The notes: a model not told the origin generated them from the sequence alone. A stretch of 64,000 nucleotides of DNA from Marchantia polymorpha subsp. ruderalis (GCA_037833965.1 AP031355.1:13479501-13543500), one strand, 5' to 3'. Counted from the stretch's first letter, positions 1 to 13,013 are shown. Program-made: numbers and translations.

Positions 1-2389
1 ATGAGGATTGTGAGGGATTAATTTCACAAAGAAACGATCAGTTCCTACGACGTTTGTGATTATATTAGTGAGCAGCTACCGTACTGCGTTGCCCTCACTC
101 CCTTGGCTTCAACACCTATTCTTACGGGCCCTGCAGACCCGACGAGAATTAACCCGTATGCATAAAAGACGAAATAGTACGCCTCACGGTCTTGGTGAGC
201 AGGTTTGTCTTTGCTTCAAGAGATTTGACTAATGACACAGCTGCAATTAGTACTTTCCAGATGGAGTACTTCCTCCCCGCTCACTGATCATTGATGAGAA
301 TGTGACTGCAAATTAGGAGATTTCCTGAATTAATTTTGAGTTTACTGCTCTTCTGCATTTAGGCGCAGAAGAAATTGCATCTCTAGCATCGTTTCTCTGC
401 ATCTGCATGCCTAGTGGTCCGTATGGGAGTACATGAAAAGACAAGTTAGTGATGAGTATTACTCATTCAACTCCATCCTCTCGAAATCTGAATAATTCAA
501 TCACGGTTTTATACATCTTATGTGTTTCTTGATCACTCTCGAGTGATATCACTTAACAAACACTATGTCTTATTTATTGTATCAATGTAACTTACCTAAC
601 ATCACAATATATATTTGATATTTGATGTGGCACAAGATTACAGTAACTTACATTTAAAATTAAGGGGTGAATGTGGTGATTGAGTTATTGTACATGTCAT
701 AGTTTATCATCCAATGTGGCTAGTGAAGCTAAATTAGATGAGGAAGCGACTAGTTATCACTCAATTTGGTCTACTTATCATTCACTGTAGGCTAATGTGC
801 ACTACTTCTCCCCCTTTTCTCTTTGCCCGCGAAGACTATTACACTAACCTCTAGTAAACATAGGGATAGCTTTGACCAATCATAGAGCTCTTCAGTAAGG
901 TGGCCAATTACAGAGTTCCGTTCAGTAGGGTAAAGAATAATTAGTCCAAACTGAAGGATAACTAACCACTCCCTTTACACAAATGTAACAATGTATATAT
1001 TGTATTACAAAAAATATACATCGGTAAAATATGCATACAATAATGTACATATCTCATTGTTACTACATTCATTACACATATAGAATTTCATATCAAAAGT
1101 TCTAACTAAAATTACAAAAAGATTTAATAAACATTTTTATGGAGCAATATATGTCTTAAGTCCATTAAATCATATTTATATAGAGTTAAGCATGATTGAT
1201 TTATAACAATCTCTCCATATAGGTTTGAAGGTTTATAAATTTTTTTAATGATTATTTTACTAGAATTACCATCATGACCTTAGTATAATTGATCATATTA
1301 AACTTATTTAGATGAATCAAAATAAAACTAATTTCTACTAATCTTCATATTCATTCATGTCTTTGATACTCTAATTTTCAGTATCAATATGACTGCATTG
1401 CATAAATCTTTAAGTGAAACCTAACAAACTTTTATACATATAATTTTGAAAGAATCATGATATGATGAAGAAATAATATATATTTGAATATAAAGATAAA
1501 ATAAAATTGATTCATTCTAATTGTATTCATTTGAAAAATTATTAGTTTGGCAATTTTTTAATATTTTAAAACAATTTAAAATAATTATTTGATAAATGCA
1601 AAAAAAATTAATACTTAATCTTGATAATCTAAAAATTAAATTTACATACTCTGCATAGAAAAATTTCATTTAAAAATTATTTTATCAAATGATAATTTTC
1701 ATCATTTGATTCACAACAAGATGCAAAATATCTACAATCATCATAACAGACAAAAAATTCTTCACTAAAAAGATGTCACTACATGTCAATATATGTAGTC
1801 CATAATTCTTGTCGCATTGAAACTACAGTGATAAATCTGATTGATTTAAATTATTCTTAACTCATTACAATGTAATAGAAATAACTCTAGTAGGTTGGTT
1901 TTCAAATAATACTGATTTGGTTTTGTGGTATCTTCATCTTTTTAGACTACAAAGTACAACAATATCTAATTCGCCATTCTTGAGCATTGTATCAGTTTTC
2001 ATGTATGTTCTTAGCAATGTAGACAAAGGCTACCGGTCCAAATCTTTGTGCAATTTTGTGTTTTTCAATATTTTGTGTTTTTTTGGGTGCAAATTTATGA
2101 CAAAATAATTTTGGATTGAAAAAATTATTAACTGTATTTTGCTGTGAAATACAATATACAGAACAATTGTGATTTTTTTAACAATGCTACATGTTAAAGG
2201 AGACGTGTAAGTACAACAACGACAAATAAGCTTGAAGATTAGAAATTGAATTTATGACTTAGGATGTATGATAGTCAAAAGAGTATTAATGAAGTAAAAA
2301 TATGTTTTTTTTAGTCCAATTAAAAAAGATATGATTTTGAATATTTGACGTAGTAAGATAGCAGCCAATAAGTCTAGAGTAAAAGGACA
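1..2389. other. AT-rich spacer, no gene seen
   Basis: No reading frame with recognisable protein features was found on either strand. The stretch from about 960 to 2240 is very AT-rich with homopolymer runs. The 63-codon open frame at 1917-2108 has low-complexity composition and no recognisable domain. It ends at the left edge of element E1. Confidence 0.6.
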
Positions 2390-5300
2390 TGTAGTGACAA
2401 ATAAATACCAAAATGGAGCATAATGGTAAAGATTCAATACCTCGAGGATAGAAACAACACAAAGAGTACCAAGTGTCACGTATTTAACAGTCTGTTGAGG
2501 AGTTTGAATTCTCAAGCCATTGTCACTCCTAAAAGTACTACATGTGTTCAACTGAAAAGTCACTTAGAGTACACGCAATGCAGTATAACTCACACACACA
2601 CTCCTGAAATTATCAAATGTAGCAACACAAAGGTCGATCGCGACCTTGTCTTACTATGCAAGGGGGAAAATTCCCAAAGAGTACACTCAAGGATTCTACC
2701 AATTGCAAATTTGCTTAAATCCTAACTCTAGCCAATCGCTATTCAGAACATTCGAATTGGGGCTACTACTCCGGATGCAATATCTTCGACAAACCGAAGT
2801 ACCTCTATCACGGTGACCAACACACTCAACTCACAAATGCGCGGAGAATGTAGACTTCATTCTGAGAGAAACTATATCGAGAAAAGACCCCCTATGCCAA
2901 TGCCTTAGACTACTTTATTCTTAACTACCACAAAACTGTCACTCGCTCTGATGCGAGCTCTGAACTGATACTACTCCTGCGGAGTCGGAAGTTGCCGCTT
3001 CCTCTAACTTCCGATCTAAACCTAATCTTTTCAAAACGGCCGTTAGCTCTAACTCCAGATTTAATACCGCGTCGCGCGATCTCGAGAGTAACGCGTCGAG
3101 CTTCTTGGCTAACGGGCGCTGCCTTTGACCGCTCCATGTTATTAATTCCGCCGCACGATGCTTGAGTTCTCGTAACCGTAGCCATTTGTGTGTCTCAACC
3201 TGCCATAAAACATACCCGCGCAAGCATTGATTCACCCTCGCGGTTAAGGCGTCACGCACTTGTTCAAATAAATGCCGATTCTTCCCCTCGGCCTCCGTCA
3301 ATCTTGTCTCCATCTCGCATAACTGCTCCTCAGCTTGCATCTGTTGTGACCTCAGCTCACTGCACCGAGCCTCCAGCTTCTCTATTAATTCCAGGTGCGA
3401 GATCCGCGCAGCCTCATACTCGGTCAACTTCTTCTACTTCGCTGCCAGCTCGGTATCGTACTCCTGCTCCTTCTTCTCTGCTGCTATCGTCAGCTCGTCC
3501 ACTCTCAGCGACTCAGCGTTATAGGCGGTCCTACACGCCTCTAACCTACTCAGGAGGTCTACGCTTACACACTTGGCCCTCTCAACGTCCTCACGAAGAC
3601 CCTTTCAGGCCTTCTCCAAATACCTCAGCTTCTCAACTTCTTCGATCAGCCTCTTCTGAAGTACCTGGTACTTTGCCTTCGTCGACTGGCTCTAGCGTTC
3701 CGTCACCGCGACCGCAGAAGCCGCTGCCACCTTGGTCCGCGTCTTATTACGTAATACCTCCAAATAAGATCCGGTGGTGGTTGCTCCTGCATACTTCTCC
3801 CGCTTCTGGTCGAGGTATTGGAGCAACGGAAGTACATGCACACATAGAACACCGGCGGCACTAAAGGCTTGTGACTGTGCCTCTTCCGCTTAAGATCCTC
3901 ACCCGTCTCCAGTATGACTGTCTCGGTGGACGTCCGGGGTGAGGCCCCCTTCTGTGGTCCACACTCGGCCACACCTACGTCCTCAAAGGCCTTCGCAACA
4001 ACTTCCTCCATGGCCGCAGGGTCTTCCTCAGTGTCCGACGACACTGCCAACACCTCAGCGGTTCTTTTCCGAGGGGTCTTCATCCTGATACCCGCCAAAT
4101 GAACCTCATCCTATCTCGGAGATACTTCGTCCGTCAAGATAGCTTTTCCCTTGTCTTTCCTTATAGCCCGACTTGGCTCTACGGGCATCGACCTTACCTT
4201 AGAAGTCCGAGGCTCCTTCCCCGCCGGTGCTTCCTTCTCTCAGATTGTAGTCGTCTCTGGTCTCGCTTCTCGAGTGGGATGTCCTCTCGATGCAACACCT
4301 CTACTCTCTGTGCAGCTATACTCTTCCAGTATCAACATCATGGCTTTCATCTTTGACCTGACCCAAGAGTTCGGCGATCGCAGTTCGAGTGGAGCTGCTC
4401 TACGCCAACGTTCTTTTGCTACAGCGGCCTCGTCAATCCTCCTTCTCTTCCTTGACCGTGATTCTTGCCTGCCTTTGGGCCGCTTTCTCCTTTCATGAGG
4501 CGAATTATGTGATTCGCTCTTAGTATCAGAGTCGACCTCGTTGGCATTCACCACCTCTTCTTCTTCCTATGCCACGTTCTGCAACGGAAACTCTCGGCTT
4601 TCCTTGGCAGCCAGCAAGAAATTGATAAAAAATGGGGACAAGTAACAGGCGGACCCTCCTGGAATCAACCCGATGTGTTGCCGTGTAGCTGTAGAGAAGA
4701 TGGGCGCCTAGTGGATGCGATCTTCTCGCAATGCTCTTTCCACGAACCCAACCTGCCAAGTAATCATGTAGATGGTTCGAGCCGGACGGAGAATCTACAT
4801 CAATGCCATTGCGACATTTCGTGTGAGTCAATCGTGGTACCAAATGGTGCGCTAGCCATTCTTCCCGGTGCGAGGATGCTTGAACAAAGTTGCGTAAGTC
4901 TTTCCTCCTCTCTCGTTACCCTGACACTCTCACTGTCAAAGGTAAGATCGCCATTGTCACCCGAGCAACGTCCAAGGACCTTCTTCCAATCCCAAATTTG
5001 CCATGTCTCGGAATTTCCTTGATAGCCCGGCGGCTTCGGCAACCCATTGTTATCCCATTCTTGTACTATCGCCTCGCTTGCCCAATTCCAACCCCACAAT
5101 AGAAAATCCATCTTCGAGAGAATTAAAGCACGACGATGAGCTCGTAGTCCTACTTCGAGAAACCTTCAGAGCATGTAATTTGATCGGGTGCGCCATCGCT
5201 GCTTTCTCTCGTTCGAGCCTCTGCGCCTCAATCTCACGTCGATTGCAAAATTTGTTCGTGAAATGTGAGCACCGAGCTCTCGCCTCCTCGGATATATCCC

Positions 5301-5719
5301 GCCATCGCAACCGTTTCCCATTCGTGTGAATTGAAGGTGCCGCCATTCAAAATTCTTTCCCGTGCGGCACTATCTTTTACGTTCATGGGGATCTTTTGCC
5401 GCTCATGTGTCTACGGAAACTTCGAGGTCCTCATCCGCAAAAACCGAATCCCCTACTAGGTACTCAAAGGAGCTGGGTCTTCATATCTCCTACCTCTTCT
5501 TGGGACCTCTTGATCCGCTCCTTCGGGTTAGGACCTCGCCGACCTCCGAAGGCCGACCGCTTCTAGTGTAGTTCCTTCAAGGTTATTACTAATTCCTAAC
5601 TGCTAGTGTACCTATTCTATTCTAATCTAATTACTTCTACTTTAAAAGTTAAAAATGACGTGGATTTTCCGCCATAACTACTTTATTCCTGAAAAAAACT
5701 AAAAAAACTGGCCTACCAC
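2390..5719 (-). mobile_element. Coiled-coil element copy E1 (diverged subfamily), minus strand
   Basis: On the minus strand the unit begins TGTGGTAGGCC (high-coordinate end, 5719) and ends CACTACA (2390), matching the ends of copies B, C and D (TGTGRTGCC ... CATTACA). The 3' region at about 2400-2700 shares the ACCATTATGCTCCATTTTG block found near the 3' end of B and C. Length is about 3.33 kb. No clean 5-bp target duplication is seen at the canonical boundaries (flanks ggaca and catga), so the insertion is old or an end has mutated. There are no terminal direct repeats and no reverse transcriptase. The encoded protein is clearly related to that of A-D but much diverged. Confidence 0.75.
2939..5346 (-). 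pseudogene. Decayed coiled-coil element protein (E1)
   Basis: Pieces of one protein are read on the minus strand in several frames. The N-terminal piece lies at 5346-5050. A conserved domain at 5111-4800 contains MDFLLWGWNWASEAIVQEW and then a G-N-S-E-T-W segment, parallel to LDFLLWNWNCVSASI and RGNPMLWT in copies B-D. A degenerate middle lies at 4843-4240. An acidic/basic linker and the SVVPLLKYLD-like block fall at 4098-3703 with a frame change. The C-terminal 162 codons at 3427-2939 form a coiled coil followed by CLRGYVLWQVETHKWLRLREL, the equivalent of CLRGFALWELQSVKWLKLDSL in copy A. Frame changes break the gene at least three times. Function unknown. Confidence 0.65.
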
Positions 5720-5759
5720 ACATGACATAATCAAATATGACAAAAATGATAAATATATG

Positions 5760-7480
5760 ATTTAAGAGAAACAAGTCTATGGAAAGTTGAAGACCATGAA
5801 TCTAAGCAAGACGTTAAGGTCAGAATCATCCACCTATGACAATTATGATTGGAGAGATATCTAGCAACACGCTTTAGCTATTGTTGTATTACATTTACAT
5901 TCTTTGATCTTAAAGCAGATGAATGAATATGACAAATGTGTTTTACTATTTGAGACTCTTGAGTGACGATTTCATTGCAAAGAATTATCAAACCAGTTGT
6001 ATGACTTTTTGAAGCTAATGAATTTTGAGATGAAAAAATTTTGCACAAAAATACAAGATCATATCAATACATTTGATGATTTTGTTATTGTTTTTTAAAA
6101 TCTTGTAGAGATATGAATACTAAGAGTAAAGCTTTCAATCCTTTGAATTCACTACATGACCTTTATGATCATTGTCACGTATTTTTTGTCATTATGAAGA
6201 AAATTAATCATTTATAACTTATTACAAAATTACAGTTGATTGATAACTTACAATAAAAAATGATGTTGTCAATTTTTCCATCATTTACCATGATACGGTT
6301 CATTTGTGATTATATTCATAAATTGAGAAAAAGAACAAGCGGTTTTCAAGATATGAATATTTAGAAAAAAAGGACGGTTGTGTATTAGAAATGCGACAAG
6401 AGCGGTCACGTCAATAGGTATTGCCATGTGAAAAACAAAGGTGGTGATATTTTTTTAGTCAATGTGATTCCAAAATTTGACCCTACGGAGAATGACTTAC
6501 TAGACAATAAAGTATGATGCGAAAAATATAATCTATGCAATTCACCAAGGGATGCTAATTTTATATAGATTGTAGATAGTGATTGTTTTTATCACATTTG
6601 ATACATTAGCAGATTTTCTTTAAACTAACTCCATATCAAACTCTCAAGTTTTTATGTACAATGATTATTCTTATAGTATTTAGGATACAAAATTTGTTAA
6701 AATATAATTGTTTGATGATTTTCTACATATATTCATTCAATCTACATCTAGCTTTGATATGAAAAACAATTTGATCTTTTAGAATGTTAGATTCAAAAGA
6801 TCTTGAATGGAGGCTAGATTGGAAATGCTCAAAATGAAATGACTTGATACGATCAGATTGAAAGATCATAAGTACAACAAATTATATTTTCTAGAAGATT
6901 TTATCATTTGTGATGAAATCAACTTTATTCAACTCTAACAATCAACATGAGACATCTAACTTTAGATTTCTCATGTATGATATTCAAGACTATGACTCAT
7001 GAGATTTTAATACTTGACACTTCTAGGCAATAGTAACTTGTTACGTGGTACAAGTAAAATTGACTTAGAACCATACGTTAATGACTTAGTTCAAACGGTG
7101 TCAAAAAATTGATTGTAATAAAAGGGAAATGTTTTCCTATATATAATGCAGTATTAACAATTTCAAAGTAAAATTCATATCACATTGGTTCAACATATTG
7201 TAAACCTTTTACAAAATAACATTGTGTTGCAGATTATAAGTCGGGCTGAAATAACAAGTATTTGTTTTTTTTGTAGTTTTTCAAAAACTACTCAAAATTA
7301 AACATATTATTATCATCTGTACGTAAATATTTCATCTAACGTTCAGTCTGAGTTTTAGCCTAGATTTTTCAAGTTTTGTAAGTTATAAACATCAAAGACT
7401 TGTCTGTGAGAAATTTTTTTTATATAATCTTGAGTTTCCATCAATAATTGTTACAATTATTCCCTCCCACCATCCATCCC
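5760..7480 (+). pseudogene. Decayed Copia retrotransposon gag-protease remnant
   Basis: Read with many stops, the segment at about 5840-6110 matches the Copia gag (UBN2-type) pattern, with residues such as QLYDFLKLMNFEMKKF followed by an INTFDDFV-like end. A zinc knuckle is visible at 6392-6424 (C-D-K-S-G-H-V-N-R-Y-C) with the first Cys pair reduced to one. At 6572-6598 the aspartic protease entry motif reads V-D-S-D-C-F-Y-H-I, where Copia proteins normally have D-S-G; the catalytic Gly is changed to Asp. Stops are too dense for function. Direction is plus, and E1 abuts the 5' side. Confidence 0.65.
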
Positions 7481-7489
7481 ACTTCTAGT

Positions 7490-7700
7490 GGATGGAAGAC
7501 GTGACGGATAATCTAACAAGCACACGAGTTGCTGACGTGGCGCTCTCAACTAACACAATAACTAACACACTCAATCCTTACCTAACAAACACACGGATCG
7601 ATAACGTGACACTGTCAACTAACACATCTACTCTCTACCTACCAAACGTGCGGATTGCTGACGTGACAATTATGATTGGTGCACGCTAATTTATCTATAT
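7490..7700. repeat. Short tandem repeat, unit about 57-70 bp
   Basis: About three units, anchored on GACGTGRC (near 7498, 7533, 7603 and 7659), with CAACTAACACA and CTACCTACCAAAC blocks between anchors. A related array with regular 57-bp spacing lies at 46785-46960, and both are followed by the same AATCTCTACTTTA tail. Both follow plus-strand Copia remnants, so the array may belong to the 3' part of that Copia family. Confidence 0.6.
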
Positions 7701-8479
7701 CAACATTTAAAGTAATCTCTACTTTAGTTTTAAGTAACTAAATATGATTACAAAGAGTCTTGAGTATCTTTATAGGATCAAGATTTTATTTCTTTCAAAA
7801 TCAACAAAATGTCATCAACATTTTTAATCTCAATATTATGATCTTCAAGAATTCATAATTCACTATAAAAGTTATATAATTTTGATGATCTTCAACTAGA
7901 TAATTTGATTTATTTTTATCGTCTTATGTTGTAATTTGAAGCTCATTAACGATAACTTGTTTCTCAAATTACTCCTTTTCAAGGATTTGCTCCATCTTAA
8001 ATTTAAGTTTTTGCTTGTGTCACATGATTGTATCCATAATGATTGTCATGAGTAAACAAATTTTTTTATAGCAGGTATCACAAAATAAATTCTGCTAAGA
8101 ATAAAAGTGTTGTCAAAGATGCAATCTTCAAATCATTGATACAAAATTTGCAAAATTCACTACTATCTTCTCTTATATTTTTTTTATAATCATTTTTTCT
8201 TTGTTGCGTAAGTTTCAAAAAGTGTTATCCTAAAAAAAATATATAAATTTTTTTTGAAGAAAAATCATATTTTTAATGCATATTGCTAATCGTTTTGCCA
8301 AATTTATAGTCAAATAAAAACAGGTTATAGAACACAAATCATGTTGAGCATGAAGCTTGATTATGTGTTGTTGATTTTCATTTTTTTGATAGCTTCTGTA
8401 TCATCATAATGGTGTCTCTTAGAATGTACAATCAACATAAAGACCATTGTTATGACCAAGATCTAACATCAATTGTCAT
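7701..8479. other. AT-rich spacer, no gene seen
   Basis: Low-complexity AT-rich DNA with no recognisable coding sequence. The first ~50 bases are shared with sequence after 46930, so part is probably repeat tail. Confidence 0.5.
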
Positions 8480-8830
8480 GCCATACCACAAAAAAAAACT
8501 CAAGAATGGACAAGGACACACATCCAACAAAATAAGAATCACACACGAATGTATGATTCACTTCCACATGAGGCTATGTCCACGGGCGAGATAGATATTT
8601 CACTAAAGCAAATATATCACATCAGATCTCCATAGCCAAACTCTATACTATCTCCATCTATCTCCATCAAATGTACATGTGAGATTAAATTGAATGCACT
8701 CATTTTAGCATTAAGTATCCTGAATCCTGATTAGTTTTAGACCAAAACCTGAATCCTTAGTACCCCAAATCCTAACTACAGATCAAGGCTAATTATGGTT
8801 AACAAGACGCTTGTTAACTTCAAATGCACG
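8480..8830 (-). mobile_element. Decayed Copia LTR fragment
   Basis: The minus strand contains GTGGACATAGCCTCATGTGG followed by GAAGTGAATCATAC. This matches the GTGGAYGTAGCC...GTGAACCACGT signature near the 3' end of many plant Copia LTRs (Tork-type). The same block occurs on the minus strand at 30300-30714, next to a recognisable Copia pol. No internal region remains here. Confidence 0.55.
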
Positions 8831-10160
8831 GATACAAAGGTTTTATAAGAGAAAATTCAAATTTTTGTAGAGTTTTGTGAGCTCCTTTATATTATGAAAA
8901 TTTAATCTTATCATCAATTGAGTTAAAACTCACCGAAGTTGTCAAATAATTTTTAACAAATAATTTTTTTTATTTGTTTTTTTAAAAAATTTTAAAAATA
9001 ACAATATCAAATAAATCATAAAAAATAAAGATATTTTATTTTATTTTATTTAAAAAAAACTTAGCTTTATTTTTATATATATTTAAAACTTACAAACAGA
9101 TTTTATTGCAGCATATATTTCATTTCGACTTATGAAATTTAATTTATAGTATGATTGTGTTTATAATTTTTCTTAATCAAATAATTGAAAGCAAAGATAT
9201 TTTTATAATAAGAAAACACACTTGTACACTTATAAAATTAAACACAGTTTTGAAGAAAATTGACAACACATGACACTTGTTTCAAAGTAAAGAATTTACA
9301 TTGATGCTAATGTGCTTAGATATCTTATTTGTAACTTTTATATAATGTTCATAAATCAAGCAGAGAATGAAGAAAATTAGCAAATTTATAACATGATTAA
9401 ATTTTAATTTGAAATATCTGCTATCCATAATCATTTTCATATAAATTCAAATTTAGTATAGTGAAATATTAATATATATGCATTATTTTATACAATTGAT
9501 TGATCAAACAAGGATTTTTGGTTCTTCATTGTAAAAATATAAAAATCAATGTAAGAAAGTTAAACTTTTAAATCCTTCAATTTAAAATTTTTTTAGATCT
9601 CATATTTCAAAATTAAAAATTTTGGAATGAATTTTTTTATTTCAATCATATATTTATGTTATCAACCATTTAGAGTTACAAGACACAAACAAAAAATTTC
9701 TAATTTGCAAATTTTTTATTCTATGAAATGATAATATAAAAAAGAGTTAATGTGAAACTTTTTTTAAGCAAGTTTAATTTGAGAGAATCTAATTTATATA
9801 TACATTAATTCATGTGAACAGAAAATCAACTATAAGAACATTTGCATTTTTATCATATACATATTTATTTCATATCAAAAATTGTACACTACCATGAATG
9901 TTATTTTATTCATTCCATTATTTTGTTTTTGTCGACCAAACTTCCTCATTAACTAGTCTGTATAATGTGTTCATCTGTGCAAGTTGTAATGAATAATGTG
10001 ACTCGTAGTTGTCAATTACATTTCTATAATACATTTTTTGTTATATTATTATCATCGTATGCAGTTTATCGGAGGAGGGAGAAACTTTTAATTCTGAAAT
10101 TCCAAATGTAAAATTATCCGTGTGTCACGTTAGTATATCCATGTGTACGCAATATTTAAT
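8831..10160. other. AT-rich spacer, no gene seen
   Basis: Very AT-rich sequence with long A and T runs. No open frame or repeat with a recognisable identity was found on either strand. Confidence 0.6.
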
Positions 10161-10228
10161 CGTGTTATCCTAAACATGCTATGGCGTCACCTGGTCTTCG
10201 TGTAAGCAGGATTTGACCACACACTTGA

Positions 10229-10700
10229 TTGAAACCGATCAGATACGCAGGGGGTGCAGGGGTACAGGAGAGCAGGAGAGCGCTGTTGCGATCGGGGATA
10301 GATCCGGTCGGTCGAAGTAGAAAGTGGGAACAAGATTCACAAGTATTCAACATCCACTGTACCTCTGTCTCAACTTTTGTCCGAGTCACGGATGTAGAAG
10401 TACATCGATGTCAATGAGCTCATGGGGCCCACGACCGAGGAGGTGTATCAGAACTTCAGTTATAGTGCTGACTCTTCCGTGAGACGAGAACGCACCGTGG
10501 TGCTTGATCCCAATGTCAACGTGCCTGTGCATGATCTGCGCGCACTGTACTCCCTGGAGTGTCATCATTCACGGAATATATGGTGCCTCAATCTCAGGTT
10601 CCATGGCGCCGATGATCGCCAACTTTACAGGCTTCGGATAAAGTTGGCGAGCATCGGCGCCCGCATTACGGCTCGGTCGTTTCGCTTGATGTCCTGAAGC
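10229..10700 (+). other. Duplicated sequence upstream of the LRR gene, possible exon, unidentified
   Basis: A moderately GC-rich stretch with a plus-strand open frame (10422-10697) containing LDPNVNVPVHDLRALYS. A decayed relative of this block, NLNVNVPYHDLKV, lies at about 15800-15860, ahead of the LRR pseudogene fragment. The same order (NVNVP block, then LRR) therefore occurs twice. I do not recognise the protein. It may be a 5' exon, a neighbouring gene fragment, or conserved non-coding sequence carried along by the duplication. Confidence 0.35.
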
Positions 10701-11204
10701 TCAATGGCCTATTTAAGCTCTCCTCTCCGCTCTTCTGACACAGTCATTCCCAGCGTGGCAGGCCGTCGGCTCGAATTATGACTTGATTTACAATAGTGTC
10801 AACGTTCAGGGTGGCTACATTCTTTTCAGGAAGCTCCAGTCGGTGAGTCCTTTCATCGTCTAATAGATACATTTGCGCTGTCGGAAAGGATCAGTGGTTT
10901 CATCTTAGTTTCATCTTGTGGCCGCAATTAGCATCGCTTCTGGGCCAAGTCCATTGCTCTAGTTTTCCATTCATGTTCGTGGGAAGATCGTAAGAACATC
11001 CATATCAGAACCGATTATGTAAAAATCTCAGTGCCTTTACTAGACTTGTTAGATGAGGATGATGGAGCTCTGAACACCTCGTACAGGGTCATAGAAGTTT
11101 TTTCTTCCGACGTAAACGAAACCTCCCGCCGAGAGTTTTTCTTACCTCTATTATCTGTCCATAATTTTCAGTTTGAGCACGAAGATCGTTCTTCATCTGG
11201 TATC

Positions 11205-13013
11205 ATGGAACCGAACTTAAAAGGCGTGTGGACTGCCACAATCCTCGTCCTTTCGCTCTGCATTGGTCGATGCAACGGGCAGCAATGTAATGCAGGGGAC
11301 AGCAAAGCTTTGCTGGAATTTAAAGCAGGATTCACAGATCCTGGCAACCTTTTCATATCATGGCAACAAGGAACTAACTGCTGCACCTGGAGTATGGTGA
11401 ACTGCACCTCGTCTGGCCGTGTGCAAGGGTTGCAGATTCTGGCCCCATTCCCAACCAGGGGACCTACTCCGAGACGGAATCCAAGCTACAATGGTGCTGT
11501 TGGAGCCACTGTGGGTGATCTCTCCGAACTCGTGTCTTTGCAGCTCGATTCCATTTCGTTCGACGGTCCCATGCCCAACACATTCAACAAGCTCAAGAAA
11601 CTGGAAGATCTGCAACTCGTCTTCAACAATTTTTCGGGGTCAGTGTCTCCGTCCATCGGGGGAGCCACCTCTTTGAAGACCATGAGAGTCGACTTATACG
11701 GGCCTTTTCCTGTCGTAGGCCTAGTCCCTGCTCCAGTCCCCTTGAGTTTGTGCAACCTGGTCAAGCTTCAGTCGATGGAGATCAATTTTGGCATGACCGG
11801 AAACATCCCAGCGTGTTTCTGCAGATTCAACCAGCTGACAACATATGATTTGTCCGGGAACAATTTGGGCGGCGAGATTCCGAATTGCATCGGCTACAAT
11901 CAACCGAAGCTTACATCATTTGTTGTAAGTTTCAATAAGCTCACAGGTCCCATCCCTGCCACTCTCAGTCGTCTGTCCAAGCTGGAGGAGCTTCAACTAG
12001 ATAACAACAAGTTGTCTGGAAGTATTCCAGCGCAGATCGGAAACCTGGTAAATCTCGTGTATTTGTCCCTCAACAACAACTCGCTGTCTGGCCCAATGCC
12101 TGCATCCCTCGGGCGTCTCACAAACCTCGGCTTCCTGGACTTGTCTACGAACTACTTGACCCGCGTCACCCCCGAGCTGGGCAAGCTCGTGAAGCTCACT
12201 AACTTGCTCTTGAATTCTAACAAGCTGCAAGGAAGTCTTCCTCAAGCGATTGCAACCGCTGGAAGCCAAGGGGATGGACTTTTCTTCAACGTTTCGGACA
12301 ACATTCTGTCGGGAGCCATTCCCAACCTTTGTAGTTCCGGCAAGTACTTCAGCTTCTATGCTAGCAAGAACTTCTTCAGTGGAGGTTTCCCTCTGTTTCT
12401 GGCGTCGTGTACCTATGTCGATCTGTCCAGCAACTTCTTGTGGGATTCCAGACAAGTGGGAACATTACCGGCCAGCTCCCCACTCGCGGAGCTTTACCTG
12501 GCCAACAATCGCTTTTCAGGACCCATTCCATCATGGTTCAATTCCCTGATCGCTTTTACTTCTCAGACCATCCAGATCCTTGACATTTCGGCCAATAAAT
12601 TCACGGGCACCTTTCCTCCATCTCTCTTCTCCCTTCCTAACCTGTCGAAGTTGAATGGCTCTTACAACATGTTCAACGGCCAGCTCCCGACGAATTCCTT
12701 CACTGCGGCGCCCTCGTCGACTCTAGATCTCGGTCACAACAGGTTCTACGGGCCCATTCCCTCGACATTCTTCGCAGGCCTGATAGATGCGACTTACTTG
12801 GACCTGTCTTTCAACAGCCTGAGCGGTCCGTTGCCGGCTAATAGTGGGGACTTCAGTCGATTACAATACTTAGATCTCTCCGACAATGGGTTGACTGGCA
12901 CAGTCCCGGCTTCCGTTGAGAACATACCGTCCCTTGAGTACTTGGATCTGTCCAACAATATGTTCACAGGCAATGTGCCTTCCAAAAGGCCACCACCTGG
13001 TACCCAATTCTGA
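11205..13013 (+). CDS. Secreted leucine-rich-repeat protein (receptor-like protein ectodomain or DRT100/PGIP-like)
   Basis: A 602-residue protein without introns. Residues 1-25 form a signal peptide with hydrophobic core TILVLSLCI, probably cleaved before QQCNAG. Residues 28-72 are an LRRNT_2 cap with paired cysteines (NCCTWSMVNC). From about residue 85 to 595 there are many plant-type extracellular LRRs of the LxxLxLxxNxLSGxIP kind, with N-glycosylation sequons. The ATG at 11205 was chosen because it places the signal peptide at the N terminus; the frame stays open 58 codons upstream to an ATG at 11031. There is no transmembrane helix, kinase, or C-terminal Cys cap. The protein stops right after PPPGTQF, the point where receptor-like proteins usually read on (PxGTQFxTF) into the cap and membrane segment. 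It may be a truncated receptor-like protein or a secreted LRR decoy. Such proteins usually bind peptides or wall fragments in the apoplast; that role is inferred here. Confidence 0.85.
   Translation: MEPNLKGVWTATILVLSLCIGRCNGQQCNAGDSKALLEFKAGFTDPGNLFISWQQGTNCCTWSMVNCTSSGRVQGLQILAPFPTRGPTPRRNPSYNGAVGATVGDLSELVSLQLDSISFDGPMPNTFNKLKKLEDLQLVFNNFSGSVSPSIGGATSLKTMRVDLYGPFPVVGLVPAPVPLSLCNLVKLQSMEINFGMTGNIPACFCRFNQLTTYDLSGNNLGGEIPNCIGYNQPKLTSFVVSFNKLTGPIPATLSRLSKLEELQLDNNKLSGSIPAQIGNLVNLVYLSLNNNSLSGPMPASLGRLTNLGFLDLSTNYLTRVTPELGKLVKLTNLLLNSNKLQGSLPQAIATAGSQGDGLFFNVSDNILSGAIPNLCSSGKYFSFYASKNFFSGGFPLFLASCTYVDLSSNFLWDSRQVGTLPASSPLAELYLANNRFSGPIPSWFNSLIAFTSQTIQILDISANKFTGTFPPSLFSLPNLSKLNGSYNMFNGQLPTNSFTAAPSSTLDLGHNRFYGPIPSTFFAGLIDATYLDLSFNSLSGPLPANSGDFSRLQYLDLSDNGLTGTVPASVENIPSLEYLDLSNNMFTGNVPSKRPPPGTQF

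Noticed and set aside
3190-3864. 224-codon plus-strand frame in E1
   Set aside because: Ser/Pro/Arg-rich frame opposite the coiled-coil coding strand; the minus strand carries the conserved family residues.
2385-5724. Target duplication catg/acatg around E1
   Set aside because: It fits only if the element ends are moved inward by one or two bases compared with B, C and D, so it is probably chance.
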